64,000 nucleotides of DNA from Ananas comosus. Lineage: Eukaryota > Streptophyta > Magnoliopsida > Poales > Bromeliaceae. The translations under genes were made by a program, and so were the position numbers. The DNA is taken from NCBI RefSeq assembly GCF_001540865.1, contig NC_033627.1, forward strand, positions 1,870,432 through 1,934,431, written 5' to 3'. Shown piece by piece: positions 1 to 12,333 of the stretch. Every line of letters begins with the position of its first letter. Positions within the stretch are counted from its first letter, which is position 1. The notes below the pieces were generated by a model that saw only the letters and a list, made by a program, of their open reading frames with translations, had not been told where the DNA came from and did not search any database.

Positions 1-1560
1 AAAAAATTTACAAATATATTTTATCTATGTCTATATTACTCGCAGATCTAATGATCCATCCACGAGTTAACCAATCCGTCTATTTGCAAGTCTATTTTGT
101 ATACTGATTATATAAAAATGGGACCAAACACAATAAATCCAAGCTTTATTTCCACCTGCTAATGTCCCAACTAATAAAACCCTCCCAACAAAAAAAAAAC
201 AAAAACAAAAAAACAAAAAAAAACAAAAAAGAAAGAAAAATAAAAAGGCCCCAAAGGCCCCATCAATTTTTAATGAGGGCCACAAAAAGTCAGTGACCCT
301 AACTTTTGCAGATGAGGTAATTTAAGTGTCTTTCATGTTGAGCTGTTAACCATGACTTGGAATGAAATAATAATTAATGTTCCAATAAATAAGGTTAGTG
401 GGTCAGGTGTCAACTTCCAAATTTATTTGGATTAAATTCGAGTGATAGCTTGAGTTAGTTGTTGTTGGATATACAAATTAGAAGCATCATTCTCTAACGG
501 TTTAATATTTTAAAAATAAAAAAAAATTATTTATATAATTTAATATGATATAAGAGTAGAACGTTCAAAGTTCAAGTTCTGTCGGACCCTTAGTTTTATT
601 TAATTTTCTCTAATTTAAGTTAATATCACGTCTCGCACATATTAAAAAATCTCGAATCCAAACATGAAGCGAGCGTTGAATATGTAAAATTAGAAATATT
701 GTTATCTGATAGTTTAAATTTTAGAGACAAACCGTTTTTTCATGTTAGTACAAAAAATCCGACGGTTGATAAATAATTATGAAACTTTTCTTTCGGTGCC
801 ACAACCTCCCAACTCTTTATTCCCAGCTGTTTAATCATGCCATTTATACTATAATAATGTAACATTAATCAGTCTCTGATTATATAATTTAGATTCCAAT
901 TATTATTTTAGTGCTCATAAGAACCCAAAAAAAAAAAAAAAAGAGGTGTCCCTAATGTAAATAACCTTAAGATCTTCTAATACATCAGTTTCCATATATC
1001 GAGTTATTAATTACGCAACCCTAGATGTTTACTAGGGGCCTAGGGCTGTTGCAAACAAGGGCTAAATACTCTTCACAATTGTGGGTGATTACTCTTCTGC
1101 CCCAAATTCAGTTTGAACAAACACACCAAATGTGAATACCTGATGAAAACACAAATAAAACTCTTAAAGAGGAAACTATATTCCAACAATAGACCATGAA
1201 TCAGATATTACTGCCGTTCAATTTAGAAAGACCTCAATAAGAAAGAGGATATCAAAACAACATCTTTATATCATTTGTGAGTTACTTCATTTTCTATTTT
1301 CAACTCAGGATTGGGTAAGAAATATGAATTGCAGAAGGAACTTTATTTTGTAGATTTTGGCAGCTAAAAAAATCTCACCACAATCAAATGGAGCATGGTG
1401 AACTGCCCTTATAAACAGCAGCTGAAGCTAAATAAATTGCATCACAACCATAAATTGAGCTAGCTAGAATGTGCGTATCCTCGCTAATTAATAAGAGTGA
1501 AATAACATTTATGTCACCAAAAAAAATTGGAATCAGACCAATGTTTTATCCAGCAATCCA
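1..1560. other. Intergenic, AT-rich, no gene seen
   Basis: This stretch lies downstream of the FNR stop codon. It holds A-rich low-complexity sequence (about 188-245 and 927-943) and no ORF that resembles a known protein. The first few hundred bases before 1594 probably include the FNR 3' untranslated region, but no polyadenylation site could be fixed. Confidence 0.6.
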
Positions 1561-1593
1561 AGCAATTTATTACGCTTTGCATTTGGATGGTGA

Positions 1594-4500
1594 CTAATAG
1601 ACCTCTACATGCCATTGCTTGTTCTTCTTGAGCTGCGAAAGCTTCGCATCCCAGCTCTCCCCTCTTTCCTCGGCAACTCTCTTCAGCGTGTCCTGGATCC
1701 CGGGCATCATCCCTTTCAAACCGCAGAAGTATATGTGAGCACCACCATCTAGAAGCTTGAAGATTTCGTCACTGTACTCCTCAATCTTGTCCTGCACGTA
1801 CATCTTCCCGCCTTTCTTGCTCTTATGCTCCCTGCTGAGGGCTTTGTCATACCTGGGAATTGGTTCATCAAAACGCGATAAGCATTTTCAATTTAGTATA
1901 GAAATATATTATTCATGAGCACATGAGAGAAGGTTCTAGTACCTGAAATTGTCAGGGTGTTCACGGAGATAGTTTGTGAACTCGTCGTCGTACAAAAGGC
2001 TATCAGTATTAGCAACCCCGAGGAAGAGCCAAGCAAGGCCGCCAAAGTGGTAGTTGGGAACAGACTCCATGAATAGGCGGCGGAGGTAGCCTCGGAAAGG
2101 TGCTACACCAGTCCCAGTGGCTATCATGATATGAGTGGCATTAGGGTTATCCTCGGGTAAAAGCATTATCTTGCCAGAGGGACCTGCAGTCACATGCCAA
2201 ATTATGGAACTTATATTGAGGAAGAAAATGAACAGTATCTATAATAAGAAATAAAGAAGTCATTTTCTTGTTAAAAGAATAAACGTGAGAACAGAAAACG
2301 ACATAAAAGATACTTGCAGAAAAAGAAATAAAACAAACATATGGCACAAGGAAAGAGATGAATATGATAATTATGTTCTTTGCGCTGTGCAAAAAAGGAC
2401 AAACAATTGGCTAAAGTAGCAAGTCAGAGGAACATGTGACTGATCATTTGAGAGTTTCCTCAATAGTCAAAAGTGGGATTAATTAATTGTATGAACACAC
2501 ACAGCAGGCACAGAACTCAATCTCCATCATTTCATAAATTCAAACTTGCAGGCAATATCAAACAAGTTGACTTCTTATCATACCAGTGATCTGAATCTTG
2601 TCCCCAGGCTTTGCGTCACAGAGAAAATTACTGCATACACCACTCTTTGAAGGATCCTCCTTACCAGTTTCTGGATCATAATACACGGCACGACGAACAC
2701 ATAAGCTGGCAGTCTTGCCATCAAATGAATCTCCGTACCTTGTTGACGCAATCGAGTAAAGGCGAACATTCTGAGGAGACCCAGGTTTCTTTGGGTTCTC
2801 GCCCTGAAGAAATAGATAAAAACGATGACTTAAATGCATAAAGAACACAATGATAAATTCTGTCAGAAACATCAATAGAGAAAAATAGTAAACAAAAAGT
2901 TACTAATATTCTTCAAAAAGTGGAGTGGCACTTTCTGTTGTATCTGAACTTTCCCGTAAAACTAAAAGGAAATGTTGGATTAGCTGTTCGCCAAATGGTT
3001 ACCACTCTTGTCCGCACTCACAAGCATCACAATCAGAATGGAGCTTCATGAGTCCTTTCTTAGTAGCAGGCCAACTTTGGTTTTTACTCTTTGCAAGGTG
3101 GGGAATAAAATGCGAAAGAACTTCAAGAAGGCAATACTGTTATGTTATAAGATTGGAAAGGAATTCTTATGCCTCTTGAATGTAAATCTTATAAAATTGC
3201 AATCTAACGCCTGTTCTACAGCATTGACACATTCATAATGAAATTACGGTGATATTATGTATGATTTAACCATATGGATGCTATTAAAGATAAGACGACA
3301 CAGAATTACAATATGGTATGACAGGAGAAAGAACATTTCAGTCATTAAGTCTAATTCATGAAAGGGAATGAAACTATCAAAGTGAGGAGAGTATACAATA
3401 AAGAAAAGACAGAGACATGATAAATGAAGAGCCAACAATTATAATGATAACCAACAAGTTAATTAAAAGAAAGAACTTGTTAACACTAGCAATATAGACA
3501 AAACAAAAAAAATAAAAACTCTGCACATCAAGTTTTCAACAAATCAAACAGACCCCTAAATTGAGCACCAGAATATAATACTTACAGGAGGAATAATTCC
3601 ATAGCTTTGCCCTTCCCAGTAAGGGACATTGCCTCCATGATCAATTACAATGTGGCATGTCTCACCAGGAGCTTTGGGGCCAACAAGTCTCTCGACGGAG
3701 ACAATTGTTGCTGTATAAGGTTCCTTGGGTTTGTACAGGTTGAGAGGCGGTTCTTTAGCATTCTCTAATTCTAAAGGCTGAACTGCAACTTTCTTTTTGC
3801 TTGCTTGCTGTACGGACATGCATACCACCTCGTTTTGATATTTTAGTTGTACATTCCTCTTTTTCAGTTCTAAAGATGTAGAATTCCATGATCTACGGTG
3901 GAAGCTGAGATTATTATGACCCTGAAATCATTAAAAACAAAAAGGAAAAAGAAGAAGAAGAACATTCTCAAAATGACAATCTGATGTAACCTGCCAAAAA
4001 CAATAATCAGAACCAACTATATGCTAAAGCAGTTTCCAGAAACCACAAATGTTTAAGAGAGCATATATAATGGTAAAATTGGGATTTCAACGGAATAGAA
4101 AGCAGTGTCCAGCCATTACGCACATTATAAATGCCACAATTTTACTTCCATCCATTTTATGACGGAAAAAACCTTAGACACTTACGGTTACAAATAATCT
4201 TGTTTTGTCAAATGCAAAATCTTTGCAGATCTTTTGCAATTAAAGGAAGATGACTAATCTGTTTGGATAGAAATAGAATGCCAATCAGATGAAACTAGGC
4301 TAATTATGATATCAACAGAGGCGTAATACAAATTATGGGAAAAAGTTAAAATTAGAATAGACAAAACAAGAAATAAAAAAGAAGAAAAAGGCAATGAACT
4401 GGAGTTCAACATTCAAATAGTTGGCAAATTATTGGAATTTATGAATATTACAATTTACTTTTCCTTAACAGTGAAAAAAACCATCGAAATGATAGGTCAA

Positions 4501-4996
4501 AACCCTAAACCCTAGCTAAATATTACAATTATTGATTGATCTTGGCGCAATTTACATAACTAATCCCCAACGATGAATACATAATGAAAACATAAGACAA
4601 AACTAAGAACTTTCCAGCACTAAAGACTTGAGTGATACCACCAAGGATCAAAATGGGCAAATCAAACAGGATTTAAATGGATAATCTCAACGACAACAAC
4701 CCATCACCACAACCAACCATGCATTAATAACAACAAATATTTCCCCTAAATCAAGAATCTAACCGCTGTAGAGATCAAAGTTCAACAACGAAAACAATGA
4801 ATTGGAAAGAAATTGAAGTAATCAAACCTCGAATCCGTGCTTCCTCAGAGACGCATCCGACCCAATTTGCACGGATAGAGGCGCCTGCAATAGAAGTCAA
4901 ACAACAAAATGAGGCGAAATTTGATAAAGTATCATCCTAAGAAATCGCAAGAGGACGAAGAAATCCACGGACCTGAGCTCCCAAAGCCCGCGCCAT
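1594..4996 (-). CDS. FNR: Ferredoxin-NADP+ reductase, root-type, plastid
   Basis: Transfers electrons between ferredoxin and NADP(H) in plastids. The root isoform normally runs from NADPH to ferredoxin to feed nitrite reductase and other ferredoxin enzymes. Exons (minus strand): 4973-4996, 4828-4884, 3586-3921, 2584-2803, 1943-2183, 1594-1852. All join in frame at GT-AG sites to give 378 residues, the usual family length. About the first 65 residues look like a Ser/Arg-rich transit peptide, ending near VCMSVQQ. The FAD-binding motif RLYS is at about 153-156, the NADP-binding GTGVAP at about 236-241, CGLKGMM lies in the last exon, and the chain ends WHVEVY with the family's C-terminal Tyr. The wording of the N-terminal part ([24 protein letters not shown]) matches root rather than leaf FNR. 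The start at 4996 gives an 8-codon first exon and is the only upstream ATG that joins in frame. Confidence 0.95.
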
Positions 4997-6226
4997 GATC
5001 GATCGAGGTCACTAGGGTTTTGTCCTTCTTCTTTCCCACCTCGATCGGAATCTAGGGTTTGTTTTATAGGTACGAAAGAGGAGGGGAGGAGGAGGAGGAG
5101 GAGCCCTTGAGGTAGCGGAAGGGACGAGTAGCCCTTCCACTCCGACAACTCGTTACCTTAAAAGCCCCTCAAAGCTTGTTGCATTACCGACGCGAGCCGA
5201 AACAAGCGGCTTTGGCTCGGCTCGGCTCGGCTCTGCTCTGCAAATAGAGAGATCTTTGTTTCGAATTAATTTAAAAAGTACTTCTAACCCCGATAAGAAA
5301 ATACTAGTTGGTATTGGTATTATTATTATTTTGTGTTTCCGGAGCTCCACGGCTTAAGCTAGCCGTTTTTGCTTGCAATGGTCAAAAAAAGCCGAAACGG
5401 AGCCATAGAGGCACTCAACAGAAGGTCAAAATGGTAACTTCACATGATTTGGCGGCTAATTATTTAACAAGTTGATTAATTATAATAATTAATACCTCAT
5501 GTTGTAGGAGCTCGGCTAATGACCGTGCCGCTCTTCGAAGGGCCAACGATTTTGCGGAGTCACGCCCAACGTTGATGGTTGGCGTTTAGTGTTTTGCAGC
5601 ACTTTTTTATTTGTTTTTTTGTTTTTTGTTTTCGGAGAAGAGAGCAAACCGTAATTGCTGTTTGACTATATTTCTCTTTTAATTCTTAAATCTTTAATTT
5701 TTAATAAAATTATTATTAAATTAATTTTTAATCCTCTTTCTCTCCTCCTGTGACGACTTAACGACCACATAAATAGAGAAAAAACCTAATAACCCAAAAG
5801 AAATCAATTACTTCGAATTATTTTTTTGAGAAAATTACTTCGAACTATGGTTGCCATTCTGGTACGCAATTGATCAGATGGATAAAGCCATCTTCGCAGT
5901 CAATGAGAAAAACAAATTCCCATACCAATATCGGATTGTTGCATCCATTTTCCAGATTAGTGTTTTGGCATTTTTGAGCACTTAATACCACAATATAAAC
6001 ATTTGCACATTCTCATAAGATCTGACAGGTCCTACTATCAACCAGGCAAAACAACTTAACCTCAGCAGAAGCTCGCGCCAAGCCAAACAGGCACTAAAAG
6101 AAAATTCAAGCGCCTCTTGGCATTTCGATCTTCGGAAGAGAAAAATGCAACCATTACACCAACAAAAGCTTCGAGCTTCGAGCTTCGAATGATCATAATA
6201 CCGCACGTAACGACGTCTACAGTCTA
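4997..6226. promoter_or_regulatory. FNR leader/promoter and KXD1 downstream spacer
   Basis: Upstream of the FNR ATG (reading right on this strand) the leader is CT-rich on the sense strand (GGA repeats at about 5088-5105 on the plus strand). It carries two telo-box type motifs, CTAGGGTTT on the plus strand, near 5013 and 5053. A short GGCTC repeat lies at about 5214-5233. No TATA box or start site could be fixed. No further gene is seen before the KXD1 stop at 6227. Confidence 0.4.
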
Positions 6227-8276
6227 CTAAAGAGGTATTTCTAGGTCAGGCCTTTGATCGAGCATCTTTGTCGACGAGCCATCTGGAAAAGCATCTGGAT
6301 ATGTTGCTACTAGCTTTGCCTTCATGCTTCTGCAACACGGATAGACCACAAAATTAACACAAGCCCTTAAGCCTTCAGTTCAGAACAAATAATAAGTATC
6401 TCATAAATTTCACAAAGCTTCAAGTGAAGAAAGCAAAACCAGCAGAGCAGGAAATAGCAGCTAAGAAAATGCAGAAACTTCAGGCATCTTAATCAACGTA
6501 GAACCAGGGAAAATATATATATTGAACATGGTTTCACATTTTTCTGCCATGAAGGAAAAAGTTTCAAAAAGATACAAAAGATTAATTGGTAGAGCTTACC
6601 TCAACTTCATGAAAATGTAGTCCAAATCAGATTTCATGGACTTCAAAAGCCGAGTTCTCTTCGCAAAATCACCAGACAACTCAGCAAAACATCGTTCAGA
6701 GTACTCATTAAAATGCGATAAAACTGCGTTACTATCTTGCAATCTCCCCAATCTGCAAATTTGAAGAAGTAATGAGCTTGAAAATCCTCTGTCGAATCAA
6801 TCTTAGTAGAAGAGGACATAAGGATGTCCAAAAGGAGAATCTTTTTCTCCAACACTACCTAGAAATACGGTAGGGGATTACTACATAATAATTAATGGCT
6901 ATAGTTTTACGATGCACGCGCATCAAGTAACTTAATACTATGTATAGTTTACCAAATTGCTGGTCATAAGGAAAACATAGTTCAAACAATTTTCTTAACA
7001 ACAATTAGTTAATCTTTTGAAAAGTTACTTGCGTAGATGATCAAATTTTCCTTGATTGAATTGATTCTTTGGATTTAACGAGCGCGGCAGCTGCTGCAGA
7101 TGTCAAGTTGCCAACAGTCCTGAATGTGAACTTCTTTGAAATATGTGAGAATCTATTTGTTAAGATAGTGTAAGAACGAATGTAAACTACCTATTGACAA
7201 TAATGGGCCCAAAAAATGGCTTATTAGTGGGCGGATATTTTGCGAATAAGTTAATATTTTGGTGTACTGCATTAAAGATATCATGCATGAAATGTATTGA
7301 TGCTTCTGGTTTGCGTAAAAATCAAATCTTAGTGTTGTGGGCTTAGTCATATATGATGCATGAGGTGATTGGCAACGCAGCAAATGGTGTGGTAATAAGT
7401 TAGTAGCTAACTGAAAAATATCCAAGACATTATCAATCTAGTTTTAGTCGAATCGCTTGAATTTGATCTCGAAGGACATCAGTAAGATGGATGATGAGGC
7501 AATCTGCGCGAAACATTGGCATGGAGCCTGCTGTGCTACTACATCTATCACACTAAAACGATTTCATGATAACAAACATAATTAGCAATCTCAGGTAACA
7601 AGAGAGCAAAAGATGAATTTTTCCTCAAAATGTGAGAACGAGTGCGGCTAATAAACCTTGTATTCTTGTGTATTGGACACTGGAGTTGGTATCTGATTAT
7701 CGACTTATTCGAAGAGCCCTTACTAAGTTTTGCGATAACGGCACCAAACCATGAAATAGAAAATGAGGATAAAACAAGTTATCCCCATTGAATTCCCCAA
7801 ACCAAATGCCACCATTAAACATGGAGTCCGTTTCAACTAAGATTTAGCAATTATAAAGGATCACAAAATAGCCCTTAGGATAATTTCATGGTACAAATTG
7901 TCCCAAATCAAACATTTCCAGTATATCCCTGTCGCAATTCCCTGTTGCAACACAGTGCAAAGCACCAAAACTCCAATTCGCAAGGATCGGACGATCTAAA
8001 AGATCAAAAACTACAATCTAAAGATTCAAAAAGCCTAATTTAAGACAGCGATTACACTACCAAATCGAATCAATTGGGAGAGATCACAAACCCTAGCTCC
8101 AATAATCGAATCCCAAAACTTTGAGACGGAATCGCTTACATGAGATGCTGCGTCTGCTTGATGGATTCGACGTCCCCGGAATCGATCAGCGTCGTGAATT
8201 GGCGCGCCACCTCCTCCGACGCCGCCCTAATCGACTCCCTCTCCTCCTCCTCCTCCACCACCACCCTCCTCTCCAT
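6227..8276 (-). CDS. KXD1: KxDL motif-containing protein (KXD1/BORC-type subunit homologue)
   Basis: Small coiled-coil protein. In animals and yeast, KXD1 belongs to the BLOC-1/BORC family of complexes that act in lysosome and endosome positioning; the plant role is little known. Exons (minus): 8140-8276, 6600-6752, 6227-6329. They join with phases 2 and 2 to give 130 residues, ending DLEIPL-stop. The family hallmark K-x-D-L appears as MKSDLDYIF, followed by KLRSMKAKL and TYPDAFP, matching the conserved end of the domain. Upstream are a glutamate-rich start (MERRVVVEEEEE) and a long helix (HLILGRLQDSNAVLSHFNEYSERC). Intron 1 is long (about 1.39 kb). The ATG at 8276 is chosen because it is the first Met before the conserved region; an in-frame upstream ORF to 8483 is AT-rich leader or promoter sequence and is not family-like. 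Confidence 0.88.
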
Positions 8277-8735
8277 TATCTCCCCCCTTCCTCCCCCCTC
8301 TTCGCTCCGTCGCTCCGAACCCTCGATCGATCTGGTAGAAAACACGTGGGTCCCGCGGTACATGTGGCGCACGCATCGCGAGCGTCCATCGTATCTGATC
8401 ATCCAAATAGCGGTATATGTTGCTAATTTTATTTCGATATACAAATAAATAGCAATTAAAAGACAATTCACGAGCTTCATCAAAATAATAATTCATATTT
8501 GATATAAAATTAAAATTTCAAGGCATTGAATTTAAATCTTTATACAAAATAATTTATAATTCAGATATAAATTTAATTATTTTTTTTAGAAAATAAGTAA
8601 ATAGTAATCAAACGCGAGCGACCTCGAGCCACGAGACCCGAGCCAGAGAGGGGTCAAATCGACGCGCGTCGGGCTCGCAAATCCGACCCTCACTTATAAT
8701 AATAATTAATAATAATAATAAAAAATCCGCATTTA

Positions 8736-8767
<32 letters not shown>

Positions 8768-9360
8768 GATCCCTTGCTGGGGCCCCTAAGCCTAGAAGAT
8801 GCAAGCGTAGCGTCCCTGGCGACAGGGTCCGTAATTACTAATAAGACCCTGCCCGGGATCCTCGCCGAGCAAATCGCCACGTGTCAGCTGATCCGCTCAG
8901 CAAGATCATGAGGCGCATCAGGATGGCGCGCATGATCATAGCCACATTCATATAACATACATTACGCGCGGCGAATGCATGCATACATACATGGGGTGGC
9001 ACCGTGGCAGTACAGTAATTTCGGGGAACAGCGGTGGCGTTTCGGGCAGAGGGGCGTCATACGCGTGCTTCTGCGCGCCCCTGTGGCGGGGACAGGGCAG
9101 GGGCCACGAGAGGCCGACGCGTGGCGGCGGGGACCACTGTTTACGGTTGCCACAGCGGGCGACAGCGACAAGAGCTCGCGCCTGAGCTCCGCCCCTGTGC
9201 TGTTAACGCAGCTCGTTTTAATCCCGACCAACGCTTCAGGTTCTTTTCTTTTTCTCTTTTTTTTTCTTTTTTTTTTTAAAGAAAAAAAATAATTTTTTTT
9301 ATTTTTTTTCTTTTTTCTTTTATATTTTTCTAATAATAATAATAATAAATAATAGCTTTT
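8277..9360 (-). promoter_or_regulatory. KXD1 upstream region with a GC-rich island
   Basis: Upstream of KXD1, about 8790-9230 is strikingly richer in G and C than the surrounding AT-rich DNA. It holds several ACGTG cores, including CCACGTGTC at about 8877 and CACGTGGG at about 8342, which match G-box/ABRE elements. A CAT microsatellite (8736-8768) and TAA repeats precede the island. Overlapping 68-105 aa ORFs on both strands here look like products of GC content, not genes. The promoter role is inferred from position. Confidence 0.4.
8736..8768. repeat. (CAT)n microsatellite
   Basis: About eleven CAT/TCA units in a row, directly seen. Confidence 0.9.
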
Positions 9361-9739
9361 TATTCGCCCCGCGAATCCGCGGCCGTACGTTTCAAGGTCC
9401 TTATAAATCCGGCACCGTCCAATCGATGTAACCCCCCTCTACTCCTCGTACTTCTTTCTTCTTTTTTTTTTTGTTTCTTTTCCGCGTTCCGGGTTTTGTA
9501 GTTTTTAGTTTTACTGTGTTGGGACGAGTCAATTTTTCCATGTTTGTGATCAGAGCTATAACTCACACGCCACGTGGCACGACTTCTCAAATTGATTTTT
9601 TTTTTCAATTTTTATATTATTTTTGTTTACATATTTTTTTTATTATTGTCTCTGCAGTCCTCCGTACGTGTGGGCAAGGAAAATATTAATGAATGAGGGA
9701 AGGCGCATAGTAATAATAATAGTAATATATATATATATA

Positions 9740-9961
9740 GAATTAGACTGAAATACTATCAATAGCATTAATCTATTAGTGCTATTAATTTTTTAGCGCT
9801 TAGATTGAGAAATGAGTGGTTAGGATGATGTGGGCCCCCTAGGGTTGAGTGAGTGGTTGGTTGAATACTATAATCTAACGAATAAAAATAATCAGAGTGT
9901 TAAATCTAACAGTGAAAAATTCGATAGCACTAAATCCCCGTTGCTATCAATAGTACCCCAG

Positions 9962-9963
<2 letters not shown>
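9740..9963. mobile_element. Foldback MITE family A, copy 1
   Basis: About 225 bp with inverted ends built around ATACTATCAATAG and CTATCAATAGTA. The internal text (TGAGTGGTTGG, ATAATCTAACG) recurs at 37670-38075, and a related left half is at 56848-56955. It lies between a TA run on the left and a CT/TA microsatellite on the right. It has no coding capacity; the superfamily is not assigned. Confidence 0.6.
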
Positions 9964-9996
<33 letters not shown>

Positions 9997-9997
9997 A

Positions 9998-10212
9998 TTG
10001 AGTTATAATATTTTTAGAAGTATTACTCCCTTGATACTTCTAGATTTTTAGTCCTTAGATTTACTCATTGATTACTAATAGTCCTTGAATCAAATACTAT
10101 TTCACCTATCATCACCTACCACCATCATCCCAACTTTATATTTCTTCATCCAAGGGTTAAAAATTTAAAAGCACCAATCTCTTTGTGCTTTTGAAAGTAT
10201 TCTAGCTCAACT
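9998..10212. mobile_element. Small inverted-repeat MITE family C, copy 1
   Basis: About 215 bp. Its ends read TTGAGTTATAATA and, on the right, TTCTAGCTCAACT, forming imperfect terminal inverted repeats. The interior (CACCTACCACCATCAT, CAAGGGTTAAAAA) is shared with the elements at 32654-32863 and 32359-32485. It is flanked on both sides by TA microsatellites. A single N is present at 10227 in the right-hand TA run. Confidence 0.65.
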
Positions 10213-10654
10213 ATATATATATATATANGGCATGGAGAGAGGCATAGCATGGTGGGGGAATTAATGCGTGAAAAAAAATGAGAAGAATATATCCAAACAG
10301 AGGGAGGGAGGGAGAGTTGGAGTCACGCGGAGGGATCTCTCATGACGTCTCGATTTGCACGCCCGAGGCCCCACCCCCACGCAAGTTGCAGCGGCAGATC
10401 CACGCTAGCAGCTCGAAACCAAATGGTGCAATTTTGTTACTGCAGCAGCACTGCATCCTCTGCATCGCAGCATCCCGTCCCATGTCTGAGATGCATTCTG
10501 TCGCTGCTCATGACCCGTAGCTGATGCCGACAGGAATGACTTGGTGAACTGAATTTCTTACATCCATTCTGCTTAGATGCCCTAAGATTATCCTAATAAA
10601 ATAACTTCTTTTTTCTCAATTAATATATTTAATACTCTCACGTTTGGACTCTAA

Positions 10655-11424
10655 GCCCCTGTTTGGACCTCCAAACATGTGTGGGGTTAATTAATCCTAT
10701 CTCAAATGGGCTATTCCGGATTAGCTAATTCCATCTAATCCCACCAAACCCCAACCAAATACTATTTTTTATTCATAATAATCCACTATCCTTCTTATCC
10801 CACATACTCGAACCAAACACTATCTATATCTATACCTATACATTATTTTTCCTAAAGTCTTGCCACGTGGCAGTTCCTCCTTTATCCTTACCTTCACCTC
10901 TCTTCTCTAATGACAATTATTGCAGCCGCATAAAACCTTTGATCTTCCAATCAATTAATGAACAATCTTAAACCCACACTCTTCATCTCCCCACCAAAGA
11001 GTTACTATCACATGATTAACTTTAATAATTACGATCTTAAACCCACACTCTTCATCTCCCCACCAAAAAGTTACTAATGCATCATTAACTTTAATAATTA
11101 TAATGATCCACATAATTAGCACCACTAAAACCCCATCATCATCATCTCCTCATTCTCCGAAACCAAAGACCACACTCCAACAATATCCTATGTTACAAAC
11201 CAACTCTTCTTTCTATTATTCTTATTATTATTCTCGAACGCGAGTACGAACCCGTCAACGCCATTCGGGTCGAGCCATGATTATTCGGGCGCGTTGTTTG
11301 GGTTCATTTTTTACTATCCTGGCTAACTCCAACCCCCAACCAAACACTAACCCCACCTTAACCCTGAACTTAATCCTATCCCTGAAATAACTAGTTTTTT
11401 CTTAACCCCGAACCAAACGGTAGC
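10655..11424. mobile_element. Tourist-like MITE (PIF/Harbinger type), long copy
   Basis: Ends read GCCCCTGTTTGG and CCAAACGGTAGC, an imperfect terminal inverted repeat, flanked by a TAA target duplication (10652-10654 and 11425-11427). A TWA target is typical of PIF/Harbinger. The internal text (TCCACTATCCTTCTTATCCCA, split by small changes) is shared with the element at 40676-41065, so the two are one family. It is longer than its relative, partly because of an internal 69-bp tandem repeat. Confidence 0.75.
10965..11102. repeat. 69-bp tandem repeat, two copies
   Basis: Two adjacent units (10965-11033 and 11034-11102) share ATCTTAAACCCACACTCTTC and the following CTCCCCACCAAA, with a few differences. 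The repeat lies inside the Tourist-like element. Confidence 0.85.
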
Positions 11425-11427
11425 TAA

Positions 11428-12077
11428 ACATTTTTATAGATTCAAGACGAAGAATTAAACTAAACAATAGAAAATTAAATGAAACAACGAGACGAGCGAA
11501 ATTCAAACTCGGGACCCACCCTTGGTGTGATACTATATTAATTGAACAAAATAAAGTAACTACTGTTCACCAAAAATCTAGGCTTATTGAAAATGGTGTT
11601 ATTCTTAATTATTATACTTGATAAGACATTGGTGCACTAATTGATCTTTTATCAATCTTCAAACTGCATTAAAGAAAGAAAGAAAAAAAAAAAAAAAGAA
11701 CAGATGCAAAGATGTGCCGACTAATTAATCTTACATCTTTACATGTACGACAAAATGATACACCGGTAGTGGAAGAACAAAGAATAAGGTACAATCCAGT
11801 CACATATGCAGGTGTAAAGATGGCGGAGATGAGTTTTTAATCAGAATGATTACAATGATGAGGCCTATTGAGCTTCTAGCTAAGCTACTTTACAATAAGA
11901 ACCAAAAGAGATGTACAAAACACTAAACAGAATGATAGCGACGTGGGTGCATGCAGTGTACAGCTTACAGATAGTTAGAGCCGACAAATGTCAATCCCAG
12001 TCATATCACACAACCATTCTTAGCTTTTCCCTTAATAGGAAAAAGTACACCCTCACATTTGAGTATCCACCAATATA

Positions 12078-12114
<37 letters not shown>

Positions 12115-12333
12115 AGAATTGCATATAACAAAACAAAATGAGAATTGAAGAGAACACACACAGATGTAGTAGATAATAATAATAATAAAGCATAGGTTCC
12201 ATGGATATTAAGTTTACGGATATCAGAAGAGTTTTCACAAGCCAACACAACATGAAAGGTCCGGCAGAGAAGTTTCCACAACATCCCAAGGAGGGTTTTT
12301 TTTTAAGGGTGATAATATTTAGTAGTAGATAAC
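11428..12333 (-). other. HD-ZIP III 3' region, including TA microsatellite
   Basis: No gene is seen. About 11.9-12.33 kb probably includes the 3' untranslated region of the HD-ZIP III gene. A TA run lies at about 12079-12109. ORFs across it are TA-repeat translations. Confidence 0.5.

Noticed and set aside
8121..8448. Two 101-102-codon plus-strand ORFs
   Set aside because: Antisense to KXD1 exon 1 and its leader; no family resemblance.
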